DNA of 43,330 nucleotides. Source: a virus. The notes beneath the pieces are model-generated. The model was not told the DNA's origin. It made no database searches and worked only from the letters and a program-made list of their open reading frames with translations. A program made the position numbers and the translations under genes. This document shows, one piece after another, positions 1 to 7,299 of this stretch (its first letter is position 1; each line of letters starts with the position of its first letter). The DNA lies in the IMG/VR virus record IMGVR_UViG_3300019776_000846, positions 1 through 43,330 of that record; one strand, written 5' to 3'.

Positions 1-53
1 CCCCCGTACTCACCGTGAAAGGGTGATGTCCTAGGCCTCTAGACGATGGGGAC
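1..53 (-). tRNA. tRNA-Glu(TTC), 5' part, cut by window edge
   Basis: The reverse complement starts GTCCCCATCGTCTAGAGGCC and continues into an anticodon stem-loop TCACC-CTTTCAC-GGTGA with anticodon TTC. This is the typical 5' part of bacterial tRNA-Glu. The T-arm and 3' end lie beyond the left edge of the window. It is a host gene, 32 nt beyond the attL copy of the tRNA-Ala 3' end and on the same strand, so before integration it was probably co-transcribed with tRNA-Ala. Confidence 0.93.
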
Positions 54-84
54 CTGGATTACTACGAGTTACTATTTTAAATGC

Positions 85-99
85 TTGGTGGAGATAAGC
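85..99. other. attL: attL core (15-bp direct repeat)
   Basis: TTGGTGGAGATAAGC is identical to 43232-43246. Fourteen of its bases are the 3' end of tRNA-Ala including the encoded CCA (read on the minus strand). The match stops on both sides, so this is the duplicated crossover region and the tRNA fragment left behind by integration. Confidence 0.93.
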
Positions 100-161
100 A
101 AAACCTAAAACCACCATGAGAGCCTTATTCTATAAGGGTCTAATTAAATTTGCTTTAATCA

Positions 162-182
162 TACCCCCAAAAATACCCCCAA
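162..182. repeat. Putative integrase arm-type sites, attL side
   Basis: Two direct copies of TACCCCCAA begin at 162 and 174, 12 bp apart. The same pair with the same 12-bp spacing occurs at 43080-43100 beside attR. Paired short direct repeats on both sides of the core are what arm-binding sites of a P4-type tyrosine integrase look like. The function is inferred. Confidence 0.7.
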
Positions 183-200
183 CCGCAATAAAACTCAAAA

Positions 201-227
201 CCTTGTTTTAAACGCTTTAAAACAAGG
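201..227. repeat. Perfect 12-bp inverted repeat
   Basis: CCTTGTTTTAAA (201-212) and TTTAAAACAAGG (216-227) are perfect inverted copies around CGC. On the minus strand the hairpin is followed by TTTTGAGTTTT, so it could terminate leftward transcription before attL and tRNA-Glu. It could also be a protein-binding palindrome of the attachment region. Otherwise the stretch 100-309 has only the TACCCCCAA pair and no gene. Confidence 0.6.
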
Positions 228-309
228 TCAGCCGAAATTATAGCCTATATCGAATTTTCGCTCCCCCCTTTTCTATTCGCTCAATTGATTGCATCCATTT
301 ACCAAGCAT

Positions 310-351
310 TTGACATATTTACCATTTTGGTAATAACATACCATTTTGTAA
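310..351 (+). promoter_or_regulatory. Promoter with phased operator pair of cargo operon
   Basis: TTGACA at 310-315 is a perfect -35 hexamer, with -10 candidates at 331-339. The palindrome TACCATTTTGGTA (320-332) fills the spacer. A second copy, TACCATTTTGTAA (339-351), begins exactly 19 bp later. It matches the element found in front of most phage operons. The arrangement implies that the phage regulator controls the cargo genes. Confidence 0.7.
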
Positions 352-371
352 CTTATCTAAAAGGAAACAAA

Positions 372-836
372 ATGGAATCGACTAAAAATCAGAGAATTAA
401 AGTTAGACCCGTTTTTGATACTGGGCAAGGCGATTTTGATGAACGCTACTCAATCTTTTTAAAAAAAGATGAGGAGTTTTTGGCTCAATTTAATCTATTG
501 CCCTGTCCTTTTTGTGGTCACTCTGAACATGACTTTATTGAAACGAATCGGGTCGATAAACGAAAGGTCAATAAGCTAGGCAAGACTCACAAAGGCATTT
601 CGATTACCCATCAGGTTGAATGTCAATATTGCGGGGCAACGGCATCAAAAGGTTATACCTACCCTGAAGGTGACGCGCTTACTGACGACATGATTGCAGA
701 ATCCTATGATGCGGCGGCATTGGCGTGGAATTCAAGAGCGGCAATATCGGAAAAGGCTTTCGAATTGGTCAATAAGCTCATTACTTCCGCAATTCAAGGC
801 GTCAATGAATTGCCTGCGTCGAAAGGAGGTTTATGA
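372..836 (+). CDS. Lar-like two-CxxC zinc-binding protein
   Basis: The 154-residue product has CPFC at residues 45-48 and CQYC at 84-87, followed by DAAALAWNSR near residue 112. This LPCPFCG...CxxCGA...A..AWN(R/S)R layout is the signature of the Lar restriction-alleviation family and related phage zinc-ribbon proteins. Lar proteins are known to alleviate type I restriction, but many relatives are uncharacterised. The start is ATG 372, behind AAGGAAAC; an upstream TTG at 285 would add a hydrophobic stretch lying over the operators and is rejected. It is the first gene of a three-gene operon beside attL and overlaps the next gene by ATGA. The zinc-finger call is secure; the restriction-alleviation role is inferred. 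Confidence 0.72.
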   Translation: MESTKNQRIKVRPVFDTGQGDFDERYSIFLKKDEEFLAQFNLLPCPFCGHSEHDFIETNRVDKRKVNKLGKTHKGISITHQVECQYCGATASKGYTYPEGDALTDDMIAESYDAAALAWNSRAAISEKAFELVNKLITSAIQGVNELPASKGGL

Positions 837-1300
837 CCAATTTAAAGAAAGCCAATTTTAATGTTGTGAAGGATGCAATCAAGCATCCCGAACAGCAATG
901 GGAGTCAATGGGTATTGATTTAATGACTCCTGTGGAATTACGTACCCTGAAAAAAATAGATGCAATCAAGGACTATTGGGATAGAAAAGAAAAGATGCAG
1001 GCGTTTTGCGCCAAAATTTTGAAGCGGGAAACCTTATTAGAGCCAAATATGTACATCAAGGTGGTTTATAAAAAGTCCTTTCCAGAGCCAATTTCAATGC
1101 TGGTAAAGCGCTTTTCCTTTAATTTTTATGCCGGCATATTTCAAATCAAAGGCGTGCGGATATTAAAAGATGGCATGGTTGGGCAAAAAGACGACCGATA
1201 TGCCGCTTTACAAGATTGTCAAATCTATCGCCGCAAACTCGACAACACATGGGAAAGGGTTACTTCCCTAGAATTTTTAAGGACAAATAATGCTAGTTGA
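833..1300 (+). CDS. Uncharacterised protein, middle gene of left-end cargo operon
   Basis: I do not recognise this 155-residue, lysine-rich protein. Its start lies in the ATGA overlap with the Lar-like gene, behind a strong GGAGG at 825-829, and its end overlaps the nucleotidyltransferase gene by 11 bp. Translation is therefore tightly coupled across the three genes. No signal peptide, membrane segment or metal motif is visible. The C-terminal half looks like beta strands alternating with basic residues. The operon lies at the phage edge and points away from the late genes, which suggests an accessory function expressed in the lysogen. No biochemical function can be named. Confidence 0.8.
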   Translation: MTNLKKANFNVVKDAIKHPEQQWESMGIDLMTPVELRTLKKIDAIKDYWDRKEKMQAFCAKILKRETLLEPNMYIKVVYKKSFPEPISMLVKRFSFNFYAGIFQIKGVRILKDGMVGQKDDRYAALQDCQIYRRKLDNTWERVTSLEFLRTNNAS

Positions 1301-1973
1301 TCCAAATACCTTGATGTATGGCGTAGCACCCAAAATCTTGCAACAGCTTGCTAAACGACTTGTCGTCAAAGAATATTGCGATGTAGAGGATATTTGCGAA
1401 GGGCTTGGTGTGCCTGAATCTGAAGCACGCCCTGTTATTAATGCGCTTATTCAAGACGGCTATCTTTCTCAAAACCCAATGGATGCCGAGGAGTATCTTC
1501 AAAGCACCTTGGAGACGAAAGAGACTGAGTGGTTTATTCCTACGCCTAAAGTTAATCGCTTGAATTTGGCAACCATCGGCAAGGGTATTAGTCGCGCCGA
1601 GGCGGATAAGTTGCTGAGCGAGGTCATTGATGCCGCGCGTGATATTAAATTGCACCAAGCAAATTATGGCGGTTGGTATGTAGCCAAATTGTATGTCTTT
1701 GGTTCCTATCTTGATAAAGATAAATCGCATTTAGGTGACTTGGATATTGCTTACACAGTCAATTTTGATAAGGCTTTTCGCTCGCAATATGATAAAAACC
1801 CAATTTTGTATGTTGAGGAGCGGACAAAAAAAGGAAGAAAAGCCCTTGTAAGATTAAATTGCCATAAAACACAAAAAATAAGCCTGCATGATTACGAAGG
1901 GGTTGAGTTGTTAAATACCGAGTGCGTTCAGGTGTATTCCCATGATGACCCACTCAATCTAACGATTGTTTAA
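1290..1973 (+). CDS. Winged-helix plus nucleotidyltransferase-domain protein
   Basis: The 227-residue protein has an N-terminal helix-rich part (about 15-60) that reads as a winged helix (DVEDICEGLGVPESEARPVI). The second half carries GSYLDKDKSHLGDLDI at about 138-153. That is the GS-x(10)-D-x-D active-site signature of the DNA polymerase beta-type nucleotidyltransferase fold, with G138, S139, D150 and D152. Minimal nucleotidyltransferases of this fold include AbiEii-type toxins, MNT antitoxins and antibiotic-modifying enzymes. A distant third carboxylate is not obvious. It is the last gene of the cargo operon, overlapping the previous gene, with a terminator hairpin at 2050. A toxin, defence or modification role is inferred only. 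Confidence 0.72.
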   Translation: MLVDPNTLMYGVAPKILQQLAKRLVVKEYCDVEDICEGLGVPESEARPVINALIQDGYLSQNPMDAEEYLQSTLETKETEWFIPTPKVNRLNLATIGKGISRAEADKLLSEVIDAARDIKLHQANYGGWYVAKLYVFGSYLDKDKSHLGDLDIAYTVNFDKAFRSQYDKNPILYVEERTKKGRKALVRLNCHKTQKISLHDYEGVELLNTECVQVYSHDDPLNLTIV

Positions 1974-1977
1974 CGTC

Positions 1978-2130
1978 CTATCGCTTCTTTCGCTTCTTGA
2001 TGGCTTTTTTTACAATCTGACGGTTCTCATTTGATATTCCCGCTGGCAGGCGCCCCATTCGACGGGGCGCTTCTTTTTGCGCCCTCATACTAATCAGAAT
2101 TTTCTCAAGTTGCGCCTGCAAGTCGCTCAT
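1978..2130 (-). CDS. Small basic protein at end of late operon (50 aa)
   Basis: Fifty codons starting MSDLQAQLEKILISMRAQ and ending in a lysine/arginine-rich tail (KKAIKKRKKR). The start ATG overlaps the stop of the preceding 48-residue membrane ORF (ATGA), which argues for coupled translation. A longer reading from 2238 would run through that ORF and lacks support. I do not recognise the family. It is the last gene of the leftward late transcript and ends 4 bp before the convergent cargo operon ends. Part of it is coded by the GC hairpin that serves as terminator on the other strand. Confidence 0.55.
   Translation of the reverse strand: MSDLQAQLEKILISMRAQKEAPRRMGRLPAGISNENRQIVKKAIKKRKKR
2050..2078 (+). 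terminator. Rho-independent terminator of cargo operon
   Basis: GCGCCCC (2050-2056) and GGGGCGC (2064-2070) form a 7-bp GC stem with a 7-nt loop, followed by TTCTTTTT on the plus strand. It lies 77 bp after the nucleotidyltransferase stop, inside a small gene coded on the opposite strand. Confidence 0.75.
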
Positions 2131-2273
2131 GGCATTAAATTTATACCAAGCAATACCCACGCAATCACCACGACAACTAAGTACACGGTAAAACACAACC
2201 CGACGACCATGCTCCATATCAAAATCAGCGATACCCAATCACTAATTTTTTGCTCATTGTCTAAGTCGTTCAT
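2127..2273 (-). CDS. Small single-span membrane protein of lysis cassette (48 aa)
   Basis: The product begins MNDLDNEQKISDWVSL and is then almost wholly hydrophobic to the C-terminus (about residues 15-44), so it is one transmembrane segment with a short charged N-terminus. The ATG overlaps the Rz stop codon (ATGA) and its own stop overlaps the next ATG. This chain of 4-bp overlaps is typical of translationally coupled phage genes. It may be a holin or antiholin accessory, judging from position and shape only. Confidence 0.6.
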   Translation of the reverse strand: MNDLDNEQKISDWVSLILIWSMVVGLCFTVYLVVVVIAWVLLGINLMP

Positions 2274-2773
2274 GGTTTGACTTTCCTATCGGACAAAATG
2301 ACCGCTTGGCACGCGGCAAGTTGATTGGCTACTTGGTCGGCGTCGTCGGCGAAGCCGATAAGAAAAGCCCCATCCGACTGAGAAAGTTGGACTCGCGAGG
2401 CACCATGACTGAGGCGGGCGGCGGCGGCAGTGTTACCGTTGGCGGTGTCACTATTTGGGCAGTAGGCGTTGATGTACAACCCGCCAGTAGCATTAAGGTT
2501 AATAAGACGGGCTTGTGCATTTTTTTGCTCCTTGAGTTTGGTTTCATACAGCGTGCTAATCGCGGCAATGCGGTCATTCGCGGCGTGCTCTGCCATAAAG
2601 ACTTTGTTGTTGGCTTCGGTGATTGCATTAGATAAGGCAATCGCGTTGCTCGCTCGCTCCTTGTCCCACTGCCCTTGCTTTAAGCCGGCACCTATATGCC
2701 ATCCTGAAAAGAAAATGCACGTCACTAACAGTGCAATCCCAATGACTTTAAAAAGTAACGATTGAGGCAACAT
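2270..2773 (-). CDS. Rz-like inner-membrane spanin (i-spanin)
   Basis: The 167-residue protein has an N-terminal membrane anchor (about residues 7-26) followed by a charged helical region rich in Ala, Glu, Lys and Gln (about 35-95). This is the layout of Rz i-spanins, which span the periplasm and join an Rz1 lipoprotein to fuse the membranes at the last step of lysis. The decisive support is a lipoprotein gene embedded out of frame within it. The start overlaps the previous stop (TAATG). The C-terminal part (about 110-167) is an Ala/Asp/Gln-rich extension. Confidence 0.85.
   Translation of the reverse strand: MLPQSLLFKVIGIALLVTCIFFSGWHIGAGLKQGQWDKERASNAIALSNAITEANNKVFMAEHAANDRIAAISTLYETKLKEQKNAQARLINLNATGGLYINAYCPNSDTANGNTAAAARLSHGASRVQLSQSDGAFLIGFADDADQVANQLAACQAVILSDRKVKP
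2329..2520 (-). CDS. Rz1-like outer-membrane spanin lipoprotein, embedded in Rz
   Basis: This 63-residue ORF lies entirely inside Rz in another frame. It starts MHKPVLLTLMLLAGC, a short signal peptide with a clean lipobox LAGC (lipidated Cys15), followed by a proline-rich stretch (TPPTVTLPPPPAS). Both are hallmarks of Rz1 o-spanins. The start is fixed by AAGGAG seven bases upstream. The mature lipoprotein should sit in the outer membrane and pair with Rz. Nested Rz/Rz1 coding is known from lambda; this pair keeps the fully embedded form. Confidence 0.88.
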   Translation of the reverse strand: MHKPVLLTLMLLAGCTSTPTAQIVTPPTVTLPPPPASVMVPRESNFLSRMGLFLSASPTTPTK

Positions 2774-3027
2774 TACGCACTCTCCTTGGGTTCGGTATCC
2801 TTTTTGGCATAAATAGCCGCGCCATGCGCCGCCGCGATAATACCGATGGCTTCAGCGTAGTCCCGCAGGGAAAAGGCTTCACCGCGATAGACATTCCAAA
2901 AAGCACCCACCGCGATTACGATGGTTGAAATCATCCAAGACCAGCGCCCAATATCGTGCGATTTACCATCGACCCCCGTCAGAAGGTCAGTAAAAATCTG
3001 ACATAAGGCGCACGTTTTTAAGTTCAT
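2773..3027 (-). CDS. Holin-like membrane protein (84 aa)
   Basis: The 84-residue product has CALC near the N-terminus, then a hydrophobic segment (ISTIVIAVGAFWN, about 32-46) and a second weaker one (about 58-74), ending in a charged tail KKDTEPKESA. The segment DIGRWSWMIS followed later by AHGAAIYAKK resembles small proteins that sit beside spanin genes in Burkholderiales phages and are often called holins. The start ATG overlaps the stop of the 36-residue ORF (ATGA). It lies directly upstream of Rz. The holin role is inferred from position and membrane segments. Confidence 0.62.
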   Translation of the reverse strand: MNLKTCALCQIFTDLLTGVDGKSHDIGRWSWMISTIVIAVGAFWNVYRGEAFSLRDYAEAIGIIAAAHGAAIYAKKDTEPKESA

Positions 3028-3134
3028 AGCAAGGCAATGAGTCCAAACGCGAGAGTTGCTAAGACTAAGCCTGCCGCCAACCAAAACATCGGGGTATGCG
3101 GTTGATTAATAAAAGCCAGTATTTTTTCTTTCAT
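3024..3134 (-). CDS. Tiny single-span membrane protein (36 aa)
   Basis: Thirty-six codons beginning MKEKILAFINQP and then a continuous hydrophobic helix to the last residue (LAAGLVLATLAFGLIALL). A textbook AGGAG lies 5-6 bases before the ATG, and the stop overlaps the next start by ATGA. It is the first gene of the lysis cassette, right after the tail tip gene. Its size and topology fit a small holin, pinholin or antiholin, but there is no family signature to choose between them. Confidence 0.65.
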   Translation of the reverse strand: MKEKILAFINQPHTPMFWLAAGLVLATLAFGLIALL

Positions 3135-3155
3135 GTTTTTCTCCTAAAGTAATTC

Positions 3156-6011
3156 TCAAAAATTAAATGTGCCGGAAGTAGTAAAGGAATGAACCCAATG
3201 CGTGCCATTGCCATCGGTGTAGGACGTGACAGTTCCGCCAGTAGCTTGTTGTGAACCAGCGATATACGAAATAATGACAACGCCTTTACCGCCATACGAG
3301 CCATTGAGATTGGCTTGGTCGCCACCGCCACCGCCACCGCCACCTTTGTTGTCAGTACCATTGGTGCCCGAAGTTGTCGTGTTAGAGCCGTTACCACCGC
3401 CACCGTTGCCACCCAAGCCTGCGGTATTGTTGTTTTGCCCCACCCCACCGCCACCACCACCGGCGTAATACACCGCAGTACCAGTGATTGAGGAGCTAAT
3501 GCCGATACCGCCATTGGCGCCATTATTGGTGCCCACCACGTTATCGCCTGACGCGCCAGCGCCGCCACCGCCTGCGCCGCCATAACCAGTATTCGCATTA
3601 CCGCCGGCATAACCCTGACCGGAAGTGTATGAACCGCCCGAATGACTATTGCCATCGGATGAGCCACCACCGCCACCTGAACCACCCGCTGATCCATTGA
3701 CATCAAAGCCTGCACCGCCGCCACCAATGGCGGTAATCGGACTATTCAAACCAATTTCACTATTACCACCATTGCCCGATAAGCTCGTGGAAGGGGTACC
3801 ACCTAAACCTACGGTAATTGAATAACTGCCTGCGGGTATCGTGGTCGAACCTGTTAAGACGCCACCACCACCACCGCCGCCGCCGCGCTTGCCACCGCCA
3901 CCACCGCCGCCGGCAACCACTAAATAATCAGCGGACAGCGAACCGCTTGACCCTATGACTTCATCGGACGCGCTAACGCTTTCTGTCACATTGGCGTCAT
4001 AGCCAGCATGGGCGCCGTTTTCAGTAATGGTGTACACATACGGCGTCACACTCGCAAGACTCAATTCCATTTGGCTTTGCGGATTAAAGCTCGTAAATTT
4101 AAAGTAAACGACTTGCCCTTCATAAAAATTGGTCGGCAATAAATAACTAAAAGTGGCGTTGTCGTATTTACCAAAGGGCGCATTAATCGCGTGCGCTGAA
4201 ACCGATGAGCCGTACATTCCGCGGTACAGCCCTGTGAGGGCATAGCGCCCTGCCGATACCAAAGTGGCATTGCTATAGCCAATTAACTCACCGCCCACGT
4301 AGCAAAGGGATTGCCCATTGGCGGCATCCGTACCCGAGACGCTATACATCGCCCCTTGACCTTGGCTAATATCGACATACAAGGTGTTGACGTTATCGGG
4401 ATTGGTGCCGCCGTATGTTGGTAAATACGTATCCACGAAGCCCACAATCGCTTGATTACCAATCGCGCCAATTTGGTAATACGTAGTGCCATCGGTAGAG
4501 AGCCAAATATTTGCCCCGCCAAAGGTGGCTGGATCACCATTGGTCAGAATAGATACCTGCGCGCCTTGCGTATTGACAAGGGCATACGGGGGTTCAAAAA
4601 TAATCGGTGTATTGACAATCGGTGGTGTCACATAACCGTTTGGTTGATACCCTTGATTGCTAATTTGCGGCAATTGCACTGCCCATTGCGCGCCAAGTAA
4701 AAATTCTTCGGCTTCAATTTCTAATAAGCCTTGGTCATTCTCCGTAATACTCACAATGCGTACTGGCAGTTGCGATAAATTCATACCCGCTTGGGTGAGC
4801 GTCACAATATCCATCGGCTCTAAGAGTGCATATTCCCATGAGAGCGTAAAGCGATAGGTATTGCGTACAGAAATATTGCGATTTTTAATCAGGTTGACGC
4901 ACATCACGCCTGCCGCCGTATTACTAATAAATGAAGCTGTCATTTTGTTGGCAGTACGCAAACCAATTGCCTCGATACTCGCTTGATCTTTAGATTCCAC
5001 CAAGGCGGCGGTATAGCCCCGCACTCCATTAATGGTGGAATTATCAATACACTCCAATTGCCAACAGTTGTACGCATCATGGGTGTCGGCGCGACTCATC
5101 TCAATCGGATTCTCACCATCACGGCAAACGAAATCGTCGTCAGTCAAGTTGTATGCCGCTGAAGTTACAGGAGTAAACGTATAGCCATTCGCGGTGAGCG
5201 CTAAATCTCCATACGGAATAAATTTAAGCACCCCGTCTGACCAAACAGCGGCGGCGGCAGTACATTCCAAAATATTATTAAGGTAATCGCGCGCGGAGAC
5301 TTGGGTGGTAATCGCGTCAGAAAATGCAATGTTGAGCGAGCCTAAATAATTGGTGTAGCTATTCGGAGCGCTCACCAAACTCACCATATCTATTTGACTA
5401 CTTTTAAAACCTGCCCCATAAACAGGGTTGGTCAAAAAATCGACAATCATGGTCGCAGGATCAGCGTCCGCACTCGTCACGCCGGTACCGGCAAACTTCC
5501 CAATCACTTCAAACCACAATTGCGGAATCGTATTGCTTGACCCCAAATCCAATGCACCATTGGCAAGATACGCAATATTTTTGTACGGGTAGGCTTGCGT
5601 GGGGTGCTTACTGACTAAATAACTCCATGGAGTTTGTGTAGGCGAACCCACAAACGGTGTCAGTCCTAATGCGCCATACGTAGTGGTGCCGGTATTGTTG
5701 TACACCGTGCCAAAACCATTAACTTGCCCCTCGCAAATACCAAACATCACGCCTACGGTGTAGGTGTAGGTAATCGTCGTCGTCGTTGTTGTGCCTTGAC
5801 CAAAAATATGAGTCGCTACCCATCCACCGCCGCCGGTAGTTTGCGATTGCACGTGTTGAACGGGCGTAAAGTCGCCATACCAAAGTAAATTGCTCGATAC
5901 TTTTACGGAGCCATAAATCAACGGGACAGGCAAGGCTTGAGTTGCCGTTTGCAATGAAAGGCTACCGTACTTGGTTGCCTCCGTAGTAATCGTGGTGTTT
6001 TTGCCTTGCAT
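3156..6011 (-). CDS. Tail tip / central fibre protein with glycine-rich C-terminus
   Basis: This 951-residue protein is at the place of lambda J, directly downstream of the NlpC/P60, DUF2163 and DUF2460 tail-tip genes. The N-terminal 450 residues (LPLIYGSVKV-like start and the ECTAAAAVWSDG region) resemble the hub part of J-like tail proteins. Residues about 450-670 look like Ig/fibronectin-type beta domains. Near residue 678 there is one copy of the motif ESVSASD that is repeated 33 times in the 19051-24516 protein. Residues about 690-930 are extremely glycine-rich (runs of 7-9 Gly, with AGSYSITVGLGG). This matches the glycine-rich receptor-binding domains at the ends of phage fibres, so host recognition is likely here. 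Confidence 0.82.
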   Translation of the reverse strand: MQGKNTTITTEATKYGSLSLQTATQALPVPLIYGSVKVSSNLLWYGDFTPVQHVQSQTTGGGGWVATHIFGQGTTTTTTITYTYTVGVMFGICEGQVNGFGTVYNNTGTTTYGALGLTPFVGSPTQTPWSYLVSKHPTQAYPYKNIAYLANGALDLGSSNTIPQLWFEVIGKFAGTGVTSADADPATMIVDFLTNPVYGAGFKSSQIDMVSLVSAPNSYTNYLGSLNIAFSDAITTQVSARDYLNNILECTAAAAVWSDGVLKFIPYGDLALTANGYTFTPVTSAAYNLTDDDFVCRDGENPIEMSRADTHDAYNCWQLECIDNSTINGVRGYTAALVESKDQASIEAIGLRTANKMTASFISNTAAGVMCVNLIKNRNISVRNTYRFTLSWEYALLEPMDIVTLTQAGMNLSQLPVRIVSITENDQGLLEIEAEEFLLGAQWAVQLPQISNQGYQPNGYVTPPIVNTPIIFEPPYALVNTQGAQVSILTNGDPATFGGANIWLSTDGTTYYQIGAIGNQAIVGFVDTYLPTYGGTNPDNVNTLYVDISQGQGAMYSVSGTDAANGQSLCYVGGELIGYSNATLVSAGRYALTGLYRGMYGSSVSAHAINAPFGKYDNATFSYLLPTNFYEGQVVYFKFTSFNPQSQMELSLASVTPYVYTITENGAHAGYDANVTESVSASDEVIGSSGSLSADYLVVAGGGGGGGKRGGGGGGGGVLTGSTTIPAGSYSITVGLGGTPSTSLSGNGGNSEIGLNSPITAIGGGGAGFDVNGSAGGSGGGGGSSDGNSHSGGSYTSGQGYAGGNANTGYGGAGGGGAGASGDNVVGTNNGANGGIGISSSITGTAVYYAGGGGGGVGQNNNTAGLGGNGGGGNGSNTTTSGTNGTDNKGGGGGGGGDQANLNGSYGGKGVVIISYIAGSQQATGGTVTSYTDGNGTHWVHSFTTSGTFNF

Positions 6012-6448
6012 TAGTTAGCCCATGCCGAAAAGTATTTAATGGGGCGATTAGCCAACGGATGCTCAGTAATTTTGCCTAGCATCACTTGTTTATGGATGTC
6101 GCACGCGTGCACGCACTGGACTTCATCAAGCATGATGAGAATATGCGAATACGCTCTGCCAAATTGCACTGCCGCAAGGTCGCCTACTTTGGGTGTTGAT
6201 ACCTCAGTCATACCGTAATCAACCATGCCTGTTAAAACAATTTCATCGCAATGATGCAAAAACCAATTGGGAATATAGGGTGACGGAATTATCGGTTTTT
6301 TAATATGGGCAACGTCATACACGGCAAGTGCCAAATAAACACAATCTACCCCCACCCCCTTAATTGAGGCGGCATGGTGATACGGCGTACCAATCCATGT
6401 CAGGGCTTCTTGAACGCAGGCGGCGCGAAGTATGCTCTCTGGCATCAT
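6011..6448 (-). CDS. NlpC/P60-family tail tip peptidase-like protein
   Basis: The 145-residue protein keeps the NlpC/P60 cysteine peptidase pattern: VDCVYL with Cys36, YSHILIM with His102 and a later candidate His114 in QCVHAC. Tail-associated NlpC/P60 proteins (lambda K type) lie at the tail tip and may cut peptidoglycan during DNA entry. Position between the DUF2163 gene and the tip protein gene is as in other siphoviruses with this module. The start overlaps the previous gene (ATGA) and the stop overlaps the tip protein start (TAATG). Confidence 0.85.
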   Translation of the reverse strand: MMPESILRAACVQEALTWIGTPYHHAASIKGVGVDCVYLALAVYDVAHIKKPIIPSPYIPNWFLHHCDEIVLTGMVDYGMTEVSTPKVGDLAAVQFGRAYSHILIMLDEVQCVHACDIHKQVMLGKITEHPLANRPIKYFSAWAN

Positions 6449-7299
6449 GCAATCGTCACTTGTGATGGTACAAACGGGAATGAGGTGTTATTTGCAAAAT
6501 TATTAAATTTATTAGTGCAAGTAGTAGCGCTCTTATCGCATCCCCAATACGCAGTAAACCCATCACCCGTGCTACAGGGATACGGTAGTGGCGTATTCAA
6601 TATCAATTGATAACCATTAGAGTTTTTAATCGTGCGAGTCAAACCCGTGTTGACCCCATTAGCAAACACAATCGTGCCAAGCCAAAACGCGGCTGACGTA
6701 GCGCCTGCCCAATTAATAGTCGTTACCGTTGAGCCCGCCTCGACCGTACCGCTAAAAGCATAAGAGCCTTTATTGACTCCGCAACCTTCGTCATACAGTG
6801 TGTTTAAGCAATTGGCTTGATACAGGCGACGTGGCATTTGTACATCCAATAACGCCAAGTCGGATTTCACTTTAATTTCCGCTTGCAATCGGTTGAGCGA
6901 ATTCACGGTCGAAATGTAACCGGTAAACAATAAGATGGTGCCTACTGGCGGGCTTTGCCAATCAGTCATATAGGCGCGGTATCGCACCACGCGTCCGCCA
7001 TCAAAAACACCCTGCTGGAGCGCTTCAATAAACGGTACCGCCCCAATCAGGTCATTCGGGCTTGCCGCAATCGTAATATTTTGCTCATCGGCTTCCAGTG
7101 TTGAGGTCAGTTTGTAGCGCAACCCCGATATTTGTAAGCCAAACGGCGAATACGTGACGCCATCGACCGTAATGGGTATATCTGCCGTGGTATAAAAATA
7201 TTCCCCACCAATCGCTGTACTAAGCACAAATAAATCCGCACACACAAATTGGCGATGGCTATTTAATAAAGCAGTAAGCGCAGGACTAGCATTTTTCAT
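6445..7299 (-). CDS. DUF2163 / phage BR0599-family tail protein
   Basis: The 284-residue protein has the family layout: N-terminal LTALLNSHRQFVCADLFV, a central GYISTVN and LDVQMPRRLYQANCLNTLYDEGCGVN, and the C-terminal WGCDKSATTCTNKFNN...FPFVP. Proteins of this family (also gene transfer agent ORFs) form part of the tail tip hub. The conserved cysteines (CNTLYDEGC, GCDK...C) are all present. It overlaps both neighbours by 4 bp in a tail operon DUF2460, DUF2163, NlpC/P60, tip protein, which is a standard order. Confidence 0.88.
   Translation of the reverse strand: MKNASPALTALLNSHRQFVCADLFVLSTAIGGEYFYTTADIPITVDGVTYSPFGLQISGLRYKLTSTLEADEQNITIAASPNDLIGAVPFIEALQQGVFDGGRVVRYRAYMTDWQSPPVGTILLFTGYISTVNSLNRLQAEIKVKSDLALLDVQMPRRLYQANCLNTLYDEGCGVNKGSYAFSGTVEAGSTVTTINWAGATSAAFWLGTIVFANGVNTGLTRTIKNSNGYQLILNTPLPYPCSTGDGFTAYWGCDKSATTCTNKFNNFANNTSFPFVPSQVTIA

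Noticed and set aside
285-371. N-terminal hydrophobic extension of the Lar-like protein from a TTG codon
   Set aside because: The stretch is the promoter/operator region; ATG 372 has a ribosome site and matches the family start. The apparent membrane helix is an accident of AT-rich DNA.
3226-3468. Plus-strand proline-rich ORF
   Set aside because: Proline runs come from the complement of glycine codons in the tip protein's C-terminal domain. No ribosome site or partner gene.
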